A DNA stretch of 64,000 bases from Chloracidobacterium sp. (GTDB lineage Bacteria; Acidobacteriota; Blastocatellia; Pyrinomonadales; Pyrinomonadaceae), in NCBI GenBank assembly GCA_016720705.1, contig JADKKB010000007.1, forward strand, positions 1,240,001 to 1,304,000, given 5' to 3'. The position numbers and the translations under genes are program-made. Numbering within the stretch: position 1 is the first letter of the stretch; each line of letters starts with the position of its first letter. The notes under the pieces are model-generated. The model did not search any database, was not told where the DNA came from, and saw only the letters and a list, made by a program, of their open reading frames with translations. Of this stretch, positions 9,020 to 17,146 are shown piece after piece.

Positions 9020-9591
9020 TTTGCCAGTACCGTCCTGCTTCCCGGTTTTACGGCCTCAAGGCCTTGTGCGCACATTGGACATACATCCGGCGAATAGCTA
9101 GGCACATCGAGCCGAACGAGTTCGGTTCGAGGCACTCCAACGTCCGCTACTCCATTGGAGCGGTCAACGATCGAAGCCGCGGCGACCACTTTGCCGCCGT
9201 TGGACTCGACTGCGGCGATACATTCGCGTGTCGAACCTCCCGTCGTGATCACATCTTCGACAACCAGTATCCGCTCGCCGGGCTTGACCGTAAAACCACG
9301 GCGCACGGTCATTTCGCCATTTTGCCTCTCGGTCCAAATAAATCGCACATTCATTGCGGCAGCGACTGCGAATCCTATCACGAGGCCGCCTATTGCCGGC
9401 GATGCAACCGTATCGATCTCAATATTTCGGTTCTGTTCTGCGATCTGCCGTGCGAACTTTGCCGCGTCTGTTGGGAATTGCAGAGCCAATGCACACTGGA
9501 GGTACTTCGGGCTATGTAGCCCGCTGGACAAAATAAAATGCCCTTCGAGTAGAGCATTTGTGCCGGAAAAGTGTTCGAGAATGTCGGTCAT
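9016..9591 (-). CDS. pyrE: Orotate phosphoribosyltransferase
   Basis: Forms orotidine 5'-phosphate from orotate and PRPP in pyrimidine synthesis. The PRPP-binding motif 'RILVVEDVITTGGSTRECI' lies at about residues 107-125 of 191. Upstream is the type I PRTase core 'YLQCALALQFP', followed by the 'ASPAIGGLVIG' loop. The C-terminus has a C-x2-C ('CPMCAQG'), as in thermophile-type OPRTases. The intergenic space to the divergent exonuclease gene is only about 50 bp, so the two must share a compact promoter region. Confidence 0.95.
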   Translation of the reverse strand: MTDILEHFSGTNALLEGHFILSSGLHSPKYLQCALALQFPTDAAKFARQIAEQNRNIEIDTVASPAIGGLVIGFAVAAAMNVRFIWTERQNGEMTVRRGFTVKPGERILVVEDVITTGGSTRECIAAVESNGGKVVAAASIVDRSNGVADVGVPRTELVRLDVPSYSPDVCPMCAQGLEAVKPGSRTVLAK

Positions 9592-9641
9592 TATTTGTTT
9601 GGTTTTACGCTTGGCTGATTAACCGTTAAAATCAAGTATTG

Positions 9642-10469
9642 ATGACACCGTATCCTAACTTAATTTCTGACTCATTGCTAATTAGCGAAACCGTCTCGTT
9701 GCTGCGTTCCTTTGGCGGCAAGGCGTCTGCCGTCAGCGTAGTCGATTTCGTAATGCGGATCAGGAAGCCCGACCCAAATCTTGCAAAAATGCTGGTCGGT
9801 GATCTGATCGAACGTGACCCGCGGCTCTCTCTGAACGGCGATATGGTCGAACTCGAACTAGACGGGTTTGAAAATCGCGAGATCGCCACGACCGATTTTG
9901 TTGTATTTGACCTCGAGACAACGGGAGCAAAAGCTCCGCCGTGCCGCATAACTGAGATAGGAGCCTATCGCGTCCGCGACGGTAAGGTAACAGAGGAATT
10001 TCAGACGTTAGTCAATCCTGAAACTCCGATCCCGCCGTTTATCACAGGGCTGACCGGAATTAGCGATGATATGGTCAAGGACGCCCCGCTTTTTGCCGAT
10101 GTCGTCCACGACTTTTTGAATTTTATCGGCGATTCAGTCTTGGTCGCTCACAATTCCGGATTCGATATGCGATTTTTGAATCACGAGATCGGACGGATCT
10201 TCGAAGACTATCGAATGGCTAATCCGTGCCTCTGTACGGTTCAGCTTTCGCGTAGATTGCTGCCGGACATCACTAATCACAAACTCAAAACGGTGGCGGA
10301 ACACTATTCAATAGATCTCGTAAATCATCATCGGGCAAGTGCCGATGCTTTTGCGACGGCTCATATTTTTGTAAATCTTCTGACCCAGCTCAGTGATGAT
10401 GGTGTCATAGACCTCGCGGCCGTTCGCGACCTCAGTAACAGAAAAATTAAATATGCTAGACCAACATAA
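9642..10469 (+). CDS. DnaQ-like 3'-5' exonuclease with N-terminal wing domain
   Basis: A DEDDh exonuclease of the DNA polymerase III epsilon/RNase T type. The catalytic residues are D-x-E in 'VFDLETTGA' (about residue 88), D in 'VAHNSGFDMRFL' and H-x4-D in 'HHRASADAF'. The first 75 residues form a separate small domain that looks winged-helix-like ('LLRSFGGKASAVSVVDFV'). It is probably a repair or processing nuclease rather than the replicative proofreader, but that is inference. I chose the ATG at 9642; a TTG lies one codon upstream. Its 3' end overlaps queF by 17 bp. Confidence 0.85.
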   Translation: MTPYPNLISDSLLISETVSLLRSFGGKASAVSVVDFVMRIRKPDPNLAKMLVGDLIERDPRLSLNGDMVELELDGFENREIATTDFVVFDLETTGAKAPPCRITEIGAYRVRDGKVTEEFQTLVNPETPIPPFITGLTGISDDMVKDAPLFADVVHDFLNFIGDSVLVAHNSGFDMRFLNHEIGRIFEDYRMANPCLCTVQLSRRLLPDITNHKLKTVAEHYSIDLVNHHRASADAFATAHIFVNLLTQLSDDGVIDLAAVRDLSNRKIKYARPT

Positions 10470-10875
10470 CCCAGAAGGGATAAATAATCAGGGCCTCGAT
10501 ATCCGGCCGACGCCTCGGACGGAGATGAATCTCTATCCGCTTGATAGTTTTCCATACGAATTTCCCGGAAATGAGATCTGGGTCGAATTTGATATGCCGG
10601 AATTTACCGCGATCTGTCCCTTCTCGGATTTTCCGGATTTTGGCGTTATCAGGCTCAAATACGTTCCGAACAAACTTTGTGTGGAGCTTAAAAGCCTGAA
10701 GCTGTATATCAACTCATTCCGAAACGTCAAGATATTTCACGAACACGTCGTCAACGTGATATTGCAGGATTTCGTCGCTGCCTGCGATCCGCTACGGGTG
10801 GAGATCGAGGGTGATTATCACGTTCGCGGCAATATAAAAACCGTCGTACGCTCAAGTTACACAAGGCAGGACTAA
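10453..10875 (+). CDS. queF: preQ0 reductase (7-cyano-7-deazaguanine reductase)
   Basis: Reduces preQ0 to preQ1 with NADPH in queuosine biosynthesis. It is a short, unimodular QueF (140 residues) of the Bacillus type. The catalytic Cys lies in 'FTAICPFSDFPDFG' and the paired Asp in the same segment. The QueF signature 'ELKSLKLYINSFRN' and the substrate-binding Glu of 'FHEHV' follow. The position of the B. subtilis second Cys is Val here. It starts inside the exonuclease gene, so the two are co-translated. Its stop overlaps the carD stop by 4 bp. Confidence 0.95.
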   Translation: MLDQHNPEGINNQGLDIRPTPRTEMNLYPLDSFPYEFPGNEIWVEFDMPEFTAICPFSDFPDFGVIRLKYVPNKLCVELKSLKLYINSFRNVKIFHEHVVNVILQDFVAACDPLRVEIEGDYHVRGNIKTVVRSSYTRQD

Positions 10876-11405
10876 TGATCCGACGCTGATTTTTGGAGTG
10901 GAACGTGACGAGTGCAAGCGGTTTCGACACGGCTTACCACGTCCGTGCGAACAGTTTCCTCGTCGGTCAGATTTGCGTTTGTGATCTCAGAAACGATCAG
11001 GAATTTGGCCTTTTCGAGTAGCGTTTGTTCACGAAATGACAAACGCTTTTCGTGGCTCAGATACGTCAATTGCTTGAGCACGTCAGCCGTTGCAAAGATG
11101 TCGCCTGACTGGAGTTTATCCATAAACGCCCGTGAGCGCGTTTTCCAGTTGCAGGTCACCTCTTCGAAATCCTCGGACAAACGTCGGATCAATCGGCGGC
11201 ATTCATTCGAAGTAATGATCGGTCTGATTCCAACACTTCCGGCATTTGCGGTCGGCACACAGATGGTCGAATTGTCACCGATCACCCGTAAGAGATATAC
11301 GCTTACCGACCCGTTTCCGATCACACGCGTGTTGATCGACTCAACGAGGCAGACGCCTTGCCCGGGGTAAGCCACTTTCTGGCCGATTTCGAGTTCCATG
11401 GCCAT
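10872..11405 (-). CDS. carD: CarD family transcription regulator
   Basis: Binds the RNA polymerase beta subunit and stabilises promoter opening, typically at rRNA promoters. The N-terminal RID domain begins 'MELEIGQKVAYPGQGV', and the all-helical C-terminal domain has the family's 'LSFREQTLLEKAKFLIVSEI' helix. I start it at the ATG at 11405; the ATG at 11399 is an alternative with better spacing (9 nt) from AGGGAG. A longer ORF to 11549 is rejected because a good promoter lies inside it. It is downstream of the kinase gene and probably has its own promoter. Confidence 0.9.
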   Translation of the reverse strand: MAMELEIGQKVAYPGQGVCLVESINTRVIGNGSVSVYLLRVIGDNSTICVPTANAGSVGIRPIITSNECRRLIRRLSEDFEEVTCNWKTRSRAFMDKLQSGDIFATADVLKQLTYLSHEKRLSFREQTLLEKAKFLIVSEITNANLTDEETVRTDVVSRVETACTRHVPLQKSASDH

Positions 11406-11498
11406 ATTCTCCCTGGATTGAAAGGTGAGATGCCGTCGCGAATGCGAGGCCTGAGCAAAGCCGTGCCTTCTGCGATAATTATCATTCAATATATCGCT

Positions 11499-11526
11499 AG
11501 TATAGCACGTTTGGAGCGGTTTTGAA
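11499..11526 (-). promoter_or_regulatory. Sigma-70-type promoter of carD
   Basis: On the minus strand TTCAAA (11521-11526) and TATACT (11499-11504) are 16 bp apart, giving 4/6 and 5/6 matches to consensus. The predicted start lies about 85 nt before the carD ATG at 11405. The site argues against translation starting at 11549. Confidence 0.6.
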
Positions 11527-11551
11527 CAAACTTTTTTGAGGAGCCCCAAAC

Positions 11552-12613
11552 TCAGTTTGACGGCAGTTCAATACTGAAGGTGGTGCCCTCGCTGAGCGTG
11601 GAGGTCACCGAAACTTCGCCACCCTGGAGGCGTCCGAGATGCTTGACGATCGCCAATCCGAGGCCTGTACCGCCGATCTCACGCGAACGCGCCCGATCGA
11701 CACGATAAAAGCGTTCGAATATTCGGATCAGGTGTTCCGGCATTATGCCTTCCCCCGTGTCCTTAACGTTGATCACATCGACGCCGTCCGCAGACTCAAA
11801 GGTTAACGTTACCGAACCGCCGCGACGGTTAAATTTGATCGCGTTGTCGATAAGATTGATCAGCATCTGCTCGAGGCGCTTGCGGTCCGCCAGTACCAGC
11901 GTATCAACCGGTAGCAGATCGATGAGTTCAACCCCGAATTTGGCCGCGTTACCCGCCAAGTTGGTGCATATTTCGGACGTCATTTCAGCAACTCGGATCG
12001 GCCGTTTCTCGATCATCACTTTGCCGGATTCGATCATTGATAGCTCTAAAATGTCCGCGATCAAGTTGTTCATACGCTCGGCATTGCGGCGGATGATACT
12101 TAAGAAACGACGACTATTTTCGACATCGGCTAGAGCGCCATCCTCGAGGGTCTCGACAAATGCCAGGATCGAAGTCAGCGGCGTACGCAACTCGTGTGAG
12201 ATATTGGACAAAAATTCTTGGCGAACCGACTCGAGCCATTCGATCTGCGTTTTGTCGTAGAAAAAACCGACCGCCTGCCGCCGTCCGTCGATCTCGAGCG
12301 GGGCGATGTGTACGTCAAATATTCGTCGTTCGGCTCCGATCAGTTCGAGGTGAACGTCCGAAGAATGCTGTTTGGCGATCGCTCGTCGATACGCCTCGTG
12401 GATGTCAAAATCGCGTATGACCTCACTTAATCGGCGTTGTTTGAGCCCGATGTTTTGCCGGCCGAAGACCAACAGGGCAGAGTCGTTGCAGTTCGTGATC
12501 CGCAATTCGCCGTCAACGATCAGGACGCATTCGCGCGTAGTGTCGATCAATTTTTGAAGAATTTCTGACGAATCCGACTGAGAGATCGCAGCCTCTATTT
12601 TGCCTTCGTTCAT
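11552..12613 (-). CDS. PhoR-like sensor histidine kinase (cytosolic)
   Basis: A PAS-HisKA-HATPase kinase. The PAS domain spans about residues 18-120. The phospho-acceptor His is in 'SNISHELRTPL' (H140). The ATP-binding N box ('INLIDNAIKFN'), G1 ('VKDTGEGI') and G2 ('GGTGLGLAIVKHL') motifs follow. PhoR/WalK-type kinases normally have membrane spans; none is visible here, so sensing is probably intracellular through PAS. The ATG at 12613 gives an ATGA overlap with the regulator stop; another ATG lies at 12619. Together with the upstream regulator and its Pho boxes this suggests phosphate control, by inference. Confidence 0.85.
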   Translation of the reverse strand: MNEGKIEAAISQSDSSEILQKLIDTTRECVLIVDGELRITNCNDSALLVFGRQNIGLKQRRLSEVIRDFDIHEAYRRAIAKQHSSDVHLELIGAERRIFDVHIAPLEIDGRRQAVGFFYDKTQIEWLESVRQEFLSNISHELRTPLTSILAFVETLEDGALADVENSRRFLSIIRRNAERMNNLIADILELSMIESGKVMIEKRPIRVAEMTSEICTNLAGNAAKFGVELIDLLPVDTLVLADRKRLEQMLINLIDNAIKFNRRGGSVTLTFESADGVDVINVKDTGEGIMPEHLIRIFERFYRVDRARSREIGGTGLGLAIVKHLGRLQGGEVSVTSTLSEGTTFSIELPSN

Positions 12614-13293
12614 TTGCATCCGATGAATCGGTAACCTGTGCCGACGACAGTTTCAACGCATCCGCCGCAATCGCCTAACTTCTGCCGCAGTCGCCTAATA
12701 TGGACGTCCAGTGTTCGCGTATCGCCAAAATAGCTGTAGCCCCAGACAGTGTCGAGCAACTGTTGGCGCGAAGCGACGCGGCCGGTGTTTTTGATCAGAT
12801 GCTCAAACACGCCAAACTCCTTACGCGTAAGTTTGACCTCCGCTTTGTCACAAGTAACCCGCATATCCGCAAAATCGACCGTCAGACGATCATCCGAATA
12901 CTTTGGCGTTGATTCTTTTTCGGCACGACGCAGCACGGCGCGGATACGGGCGATGACCTCTTTGATCGAAAACGGTTTGACGATGTAATCGTCGGCTCCA
13001 ATATCGAGCCCCGCGATCTTGTCGCCCTCGGAGGCTTTGGCTGTAAGCATTATGATCGGCGTTTTTTCGGTTATCGGCTCACGCCGCAGACGGCGGCAGA
13101 GCTCCATTCCGGTCATTCCCGGCAACATCAGATCGAGTATGATCAACGACGGAGCCTGGCTTTGGTCGATTGCAAGCCGCAGACCTTTTTCACCCGACTC
13201 TGCCACCGTCGGCCGAAAGCCCTCACGCTTTAAGTTATATTGCAGACTCTCGGCAATATCAGCATCATCTTCGACGATCAGAATGGTTTGCAT
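12610..13293 (-). CDS. PhoB/OmpR-type response regulator
   Basis: A 227-residue regulator: a receiver domain (residues 1-120, phospho-acceptor D54 in 'LIILDLMLPGM', K104 region 'DDYIVKPFS') and a C-terminal winged helix with 'LTRKEFGVFEHLI' and 'YFGDTRTLDVHIRRLRQKLG', the OmpR/PhoB DNA-binding signature. It overlaps the kinase gene by 4 bp, so they form one pair. A Pho-box-like array with 11-bp period lies 57-95 nt upstream of the start codon, consistent with PhoB autoregulation. The ATG at 13293 has AGGA 12 nt upstream. Confidence 0.93.
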   Translation of the reverse strand: MQTILIVEDDADIAESLQYNLKREGFRPTVAESGEKGLRLAIDQSQAPSLIILDLMLPGMTGMELCRRLRREPITEKTPIIMLTAKASEGDKIAGLDIGADDYIVKPFSIKEVIARIRAVLRRAEKESTPKYSDDRLTVDFADMRVTCDKAEVKLTRKEFGVFEHLIKNTGRVASRQQLLDTVWGYSYFGDTRTLDVHIRRLRQKLGDCGGCVETVVGTGYRFIGCK

Positions 13294-13334
13294 CTTACTT
13301 GTAGATCCTATTCGATTTGCGGACTATCGGCTTT

Positions 13335-13388
13335 ATCGTATGCTGCCGCCGTGAATAAAGTATGAACAGAATGTTATCAAGATGTTAA
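13335..13388 (-). promoter_or_regulatory. Pho-box-like repeats and -10 element
   Basis: Read on the minus strand, four hexamers lie exactly 11 bp apart: TTAACA (13383-13388), ATAACA (13372-13377), TTCATA (13361-13366) and TTCACG (13350-13355). This is the spacing of PhoB/PhoP direct repeats. A -10-like TACGAT (13335-13340) follows 9 bp after the last repeat and no good -35 is present, as expected for an activator-dependent promoter. Confidence 0.6.
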
Positions 13389-13391
13389 ATG

Positions 13392-13886
13392 TTATCGTCC
13401 CATCAATTCCTTTGGCCGTATGACCCGGATCAGATGACCGCAACCGTCAGTCATCTGAGCCCAATCTTGGATATCCAGCTCGATCGCGGCAAGGGCGGCG
13501 GTCGGCATCGGTTCAAGGCCGCCGGTCAGGTGATAGATCAGGCCTTCGATGCCTGGATTATGTCCGATGATCATCGCTGACTTGAAACCGATATCTATCG
13601 CCGAGATGATCTCAGCAAGTTGCCCGGTGCCAGCCTCATAAATCCCGCTTTCGTATACGATCCGATCACCGAAATGAGCGGCGTCGCAAACCAGATCAGC
13701 GGTCGATCTTGCCCTCACGGCGGTCGAAGAAATGATCGTATCCGGCAAGAGACCCCATTCAGCGAGGTGGCCGCCCACAAACGCCGCGGCCGCCCGACCG
13801 CGGTCATTCAGCGGACGATCAAAGTCCGCGAGGCGGGCATCAACCCAACTCGATTTGGCGTGACGCAGTAGATACAGATTTTTCAT
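13392..13886 (-). CDS. sixA: SixA-type phosphohistidine phosphatase
   Basis: A small histidine-phosphatase-superfamily protein. The catalytic R-H-A motif is at the N-terminus ('LYLLRHAKSSW'), followed by 'DFDRPLNDRGRAAA', typical of SixA. The second His is in 'IIGHNPGIEGLIYHL'. SixA removes phosphate from phosphohistidine, in E. coli from an HPt domain and from PtsNtr proteins. It lies just upstream of the PhoB-like regulator, separated by 98 bp that hold the Pho boxes. I chose the ATG at 13886; a TTG at 13898 is less likely. Confidence 0.9.
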   Translation of the reverse strand: MKNLYLLRHAKSSWVDARLADFDRPLNDRGRAAAAFVGGHLAEWGLLPDTIISSTAVRARSTADLVCDAAHFGDRIVYESGIYEAGTGQLAEIISAIDIGFKSAMIIGHNPGIEGLIYHLTGGLEPMPTAALAAIELDIQDWAQMTDGCGHLIRVIRPKELMGR

Positions 13887-14162
13887 CGTAGATCGCAACC
13901 AATTTTAGACCAAACCGAGAATTATCGCCACAACTGCTCGATGAGTTTCAGAAACTCACCGAATCGCCGTGGCCATCGCCGGCTACCGATCATTGTCCGC
14001 AATCTGCGCTTTCGTGCAAAGTCCCAACCCGAACGACATAGATAGTCGTTCAAGACACAGATCAAGCGGAGCGTAGAATACTGCTATTCACAGGCTATTT
14101 TATAGATTCAACGACCTCGCTGTAAGAATGCTTTCGGTTACCCTTATTTATGGATTTCCGGC
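13887..14162. other. Intergenic region, no gene seen
   Basis: Together with the terminator and hairpin to its right this leaves nearly 400 bp without a gene between sixA and the protease. I see no tRNA, no conserved ORF and no repeat family. One short perfect palindrome, GAGTTTC-A-GAAACTC, lies at 13943-13957; its role is unknown. Confidence 0.5.
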
Positions 14163-14220
14163 AAAAAAAGGGAGAACCAACAGCTCTGATCGTGGTTGAT
14201 CAAATTGGAGTTGGTTCCCC
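14163..14220 (-). terminator. Rho-independent terminator of the protease gene
   Basis: On the minus strand GGGGAACCAAC (14210-14220) pairs with GTTGGTTCTCCC (14170-14181) with one bulge. A run of seven T follows (A-run 14163-14169 on plus). The loop is 28 nt. It lies about 60 nt beyond the protease stop codon. Confidence 0.75.
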
Positions 14221-14239
14221 GTTAGATGGGATGCTCGGA

Positions 14240-14258
14240 GGCCCGAAAGTGACGGGCC
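14240..14258 (-). other. GC-rich hairpin after the protease stop
   Basis: GGCCCG and CGGGCC form a 6-bp GC-only stem with a 7-nt loop, 22 nt past the protease stop codon. There is no T-run directly after it. It may protect the mRNA end or assist the terminator at 14163-14220. Confidence 0.4.
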
Positions 14259-14280
14259 GCCGATCTAGTTGCACGCTGAC

Positions 14281-16812
14281 TTACCTGACAAACGCGTTAG
14301 GTATCGGAGCATCGCCGGCGATGCCGAATGACTGTATCAGCGTGCCGCCAGTCGATTTGCTGACGAACCATTGAGCTCCCGGTTGACGAAAAACGCCGGC
14401 ATCCGTTTTGCCGTCGCCGTCGTAGTCTCCCGGAACAGCGGTATCGCCATTTGCCCCGAACGGAAACGCGTAGTAAGTCGAATCTTCACTCCTCAGTACA
14501 TTCCAGAACCCGGTTGAGGGCCGCCAGAATGCGACGTCTGCCTTACCGTCGCCGGTGAAATCGCCCGGGACAGCTTTGTCGGTCGAAGATCCGAATTGCG
14601 TCGCAAAGACGCTCGCATCCGAACTTCGCCGTATCCACCACTCGGCTCCATTCGCTCCGTTTGGCCTGAAGATCGCGATATCTGCTTTTCCATCGCCGTC
14701 ATAATCGGCATTCACAGGTTTGTCGCCTGCGGCACCAAAACCGACGATGTCCGTCCCGCCCGATGATTTACTGATATACCACGTCAACGAGCTTTCCCTA
14801 TACACGGCGGCGTCCGCATTTCCGTCGCCATCGTAATCCGCCGGTACAGGCACATCGCCGGTGGTCCCGAACGGAAACGCATAGAACGAAAAATCCTCGC
14901 TCCGCAAAATGAACCATTGGCCGGTCGAAGGCCGCCAAAACGCCACATCGGTCTTGCCGTCGCCCGTATAATCCGTCGGCACAAGTGTGTCTGTATTCGC
15001 CCCGAACTGCAGTGCAGCATTTCCGCCGGTCGAAGACTTCAACCACCACCACTCCGAAACCGCACCGTTCGGTCGGAAAATACCGATATCGGTCTTGCCG
15101 TCACCGTCGAAGTCAAACGGTGTCCGGCGGGCCGCCATTGCGACCGCGTTATATGAGTCCATCTTGCCGTAGCCCCACGTTGTATTCGGCACGGTCCCGG
15201 TAAACGCGTCCTGGCGGGCGGACCGCTGCAGGATGCTTTTGACCTGTGCAGCGTCGAGCCGCGGATTCTTTTCGAGCATCAGAGCGATCAAACCGGTCAC
15301 TTGCGGCGCAGCGGCGCTGACCGCGTTGGCACGTCCGTAAAATGCGCCCCCGTCTTGGATCATATTGAACCTGAACGTCGCGAAGTACGAGGTCGGATTA
15401 TAAACCGTAAAGACCGAGTCGCCGGGAGCCACCATATCGACGCCCAACCGCCCGTCAAAGGTCGGCCCGGTGCTACTCCCGCTCCAGATCTGGCCGATCG
15501 ACCCTTGGCCGGTCAAGGATCTCGGGATAGCGTCGATGTCTGTCCAGTTCGTGCGGATCACATAGTCGCCGGGACAGATATTGTATTGTGCCGTCGCAGC
15601 ATCCCAGATACTGCCCGGAAGCCCGTAGGTCAGAAAACTGTTGTCAGTATGAAAATCCGAAGGATTAAGCGTCGCGTCGAACCGTCCGGTCGAGGCAGTC
15701 GCTCCGATTAGGTTGATTGTGTACGTTCCCACCGGGCCGGTCAGCTGCACAAAGATCTCACGCTTGCCGTTATTCGATCCATAAAATACCTGGTTAGAAC
15801 CTTGATGGTAGTAATTGAATGCTGCCGTCGTCTTAAAGTCGGACGCCGAATTTGTAGCGGGCGAACTATATGGCCCGAAATTGCCCGACGGCGTCTGAAA
15901 TGAAACATCGAAGCGGTCAGCACCCGGATACCATAGATCAAAGAGCATCGTGCCTGCAACGTTTTTTTGTATCTGGATCGAAGATGTGCCGCCCTGCGTG
16001 ACATTTCCGCCGGCACGGTTCACCTTGCCACCCTGGTCGCCCGGGCCCGTCACAAAAACTAGACCGGGTTTGCCCGGCCCAACAGTTGCGTCGATCTTGC
16101 GCGAAAGCGAGCTGCTGCCGTCGGTCGGCCCGCCGGTCGAACCGAGATTGAGCAGCATTACCGCGGGCTTATTGAGTTCGACAGATTTGTCCTTAACGAA
16201 ATCTATGGCTACCGGATACGCAGTAGAGTCGTTAAATACAGGCTCAGCGGGCTCGCCACCGTGCGCCGGAGCCCCGTCGGATGTGACTTTTACGACGATG
16301 ATCGTTGCGTTCGGTGCGATGCCTCGGTACTTGCCGAGTAGGCTGTTGCGCCCGTTTCCGGTCGCAATGCCCGCCGTTGTCGAACCGTGTCCCACCGCGT
16401 CGCGGGTCGCGAGCGTAGGCCCGCCATTCAGCGCCGCGTTGATCTGGGTTTCAGTATAGATCGTTCCCCGCCCGTAGGTATTGCCGGGTGCATTGGCACC
16501 GGTATTGTCCGAAAGGTCGAAAATGTATTTGATCCGGGTCGAACCATCCGGATTTCGAAAATCATTGTTTTTCCAGTCGATGCCGCGGTCGAGGATTGCC
16601 ACAATGACGCCTTGCCCAGATACGCCGAACGTCGATGCCGCCAGATCGGTCCGTGATTCGGCCCGAGCGAGATCCATTGCCAACGAGGGCGATGTCCCGA
16701 CCAAACACATCGCGACTATCGCGGCAAGCGCCGCCGCCCCGTTGAATCGTAGTGCCCCAAAAATAATATCGGCGATTCCGACGGATTCTCGATCGCTATT
16801 GCGTATTGTCAT
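14281..16812 (-). CDS. Secreted subtilisin-like protease with FG-GAP-type repeats
   Basis: An 843-residue S8 family peptidase. A hydrophobic export segment lies at about residues 25-45 ('AALAAIVAMCLVGTSPSLA'). The catalytic triad is D75 ('VAILDRGID'), H142 ('GHGSTTAG') and S499 ('NAVSAAAPQVTG'); the usual G-T-S before the Ser is A-V-S here. About 350 residues separate His and Ser, room for a PA or pre-peptidase-like insert. Residues 567-843 are six DxDGDG-type repeats. It probably acts outside the cell. AGGAG lies 7 nt before the ATG at 16812, and a terminator follows the gene, so it is likely monocistronic. Confidence 0.9.
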   Translation of the reverse strand: MTIRNSDRESVGIADIIFGALRFNGAAALAAIVAMCLVGTSPSLAMDLARAESRTDLAASTFGVSGQGVIVAILDRGIDWKNNDFRNPDGSTRIKYIFDLSDNTGANAPGNTYGRGTIYTETQINAALNGGPTLATRDAVGHGSTTAGIATGNGRNSLLGKYRGIAPNATIIVVKVTSDGAPAHGGEPAEPVFNDSTAYPVAIDFVKDKSVELNKPAVMLLNLGSTGGPTDGSSSLSRKIDATVGPGKPGLVFVTGPGDQGGKVNRAGGNVTQGGTSSIQIQKNVAGTMLFDLWYPGADRFDVSFQTPSGNFGPYSSPATNSASDFKTTAAFNYYHQGSNQVFYGSNNGKREIFVQLTGPVGTYTINLIGATASTGRFDATLNPSDFHTDNSFLTYGLPGSIWDAATAQYNICPGDYVIRTNWTDIDAIPRSLTGQGSIGQIWSGSSTGPTFDGRLGVDMVAPGDSVFTVYNPTSYFATFRFNMIQDGGAFYGRANAVSAAAPQVTGLIALMLEKNPRLDAAQVKSILQRSARQDAFTGTVPNTTWGYGKMDSYNAVAMAARRTPFDFDGDGKTDIGIFRPNGAVSEWWWLKSSTGGNAALQFGANTDTLVPTDYTGDGKTDVAFWRPSTGQWFILRSEDFSFYAFPFGTTGDVPVPADYDGDGNADAAVYRESSLTWYISKSSGGTDIVGFGAAGDKPVNADYDGDGKADIAIFRPNGANGAEWWIRRSSDASVFATQFGSSTDKAVPGDFTGDGKADVAFWRPSTGFWNVLRSEDSTYYAFPFGANGDTAVPGDYDGDGKTDAGVFRQPGAQWFVSKSTGGTLIQSFGIAGDAPIPNAFVR
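14284..15114 (-). repeat. Six FG-GAP/VCBS-type coding repeats in ABC-ABC order
   Basis: The last 277 residues of the protease are six units of 44-48 residues, each opening with D-(Y/F)-(D/T)-G-D-G-x-x-D, a calcium-binding-loop pattern. Units 1 and 4 carry 'FRPNGA...EWW', units 2 and 5 'DVAFWRPSTG...FPFG', and units 3 and 6 'SKSSGG' or 'SKSTGG'. The array is therefore a duplicated block of three, at 14707-15114 and 14284-14706. Confidence 0.85.
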
Positions 16813-17146
16813 AAACTTTCTCCTGATATGTATTTTCCTAAGATATAATGACTCTGATCAATAATGCGATTTTTTTGGCTAAAATGTGACATATATTAAA
16901 AAGCCATTTAACCGGATCGATTTTTACGAGGGTCCGCAGTATCTGAATTATCCGTGTTACGACCAGTCAGGTAGGAATCGATCGGCCAATCGGAAGTGCT
17001 TTGCTAAATTGGCTTTGCATTGAGGATTATTAATATCCCTGACGGCTTAACGATCCTGAACTCCCACAATTCGCCCATTGATCGTGCGGTATCCACCATT
17101 CATTGAGTTAAGATTGTGCGTAACCTCACGCTCGGATTAGCATCAG
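16813..17146. other. Divergent intergenic region
   Basis: 334 bp between the protease (minus) and the LytS-like kinase (plus). The protease Shine-Dalgarno (CTCCT on plus, 16820-16824) lies at its left edge. The left third is AT-rich and probably holds the protease promoter, but I cannot pick a convincing -35/-10 pair. I see no RNA gene or ORF. Confidence 0.4.

Noticed and set aside
11406..11549. N-terminal 48-codon extension of CarD
   Set aside because: A good promoter (11499-11526) lies within it and the CarD domain begins right at the ATG at 11405/11399 after AGGGAG.
14284..15114. Repeats at DNA level that could suggest a CRISPR or satellite array
   Set aside because: They are in-frame protein repeats of FG-GAP type with diverged DNA, not identical spacers and repeats.
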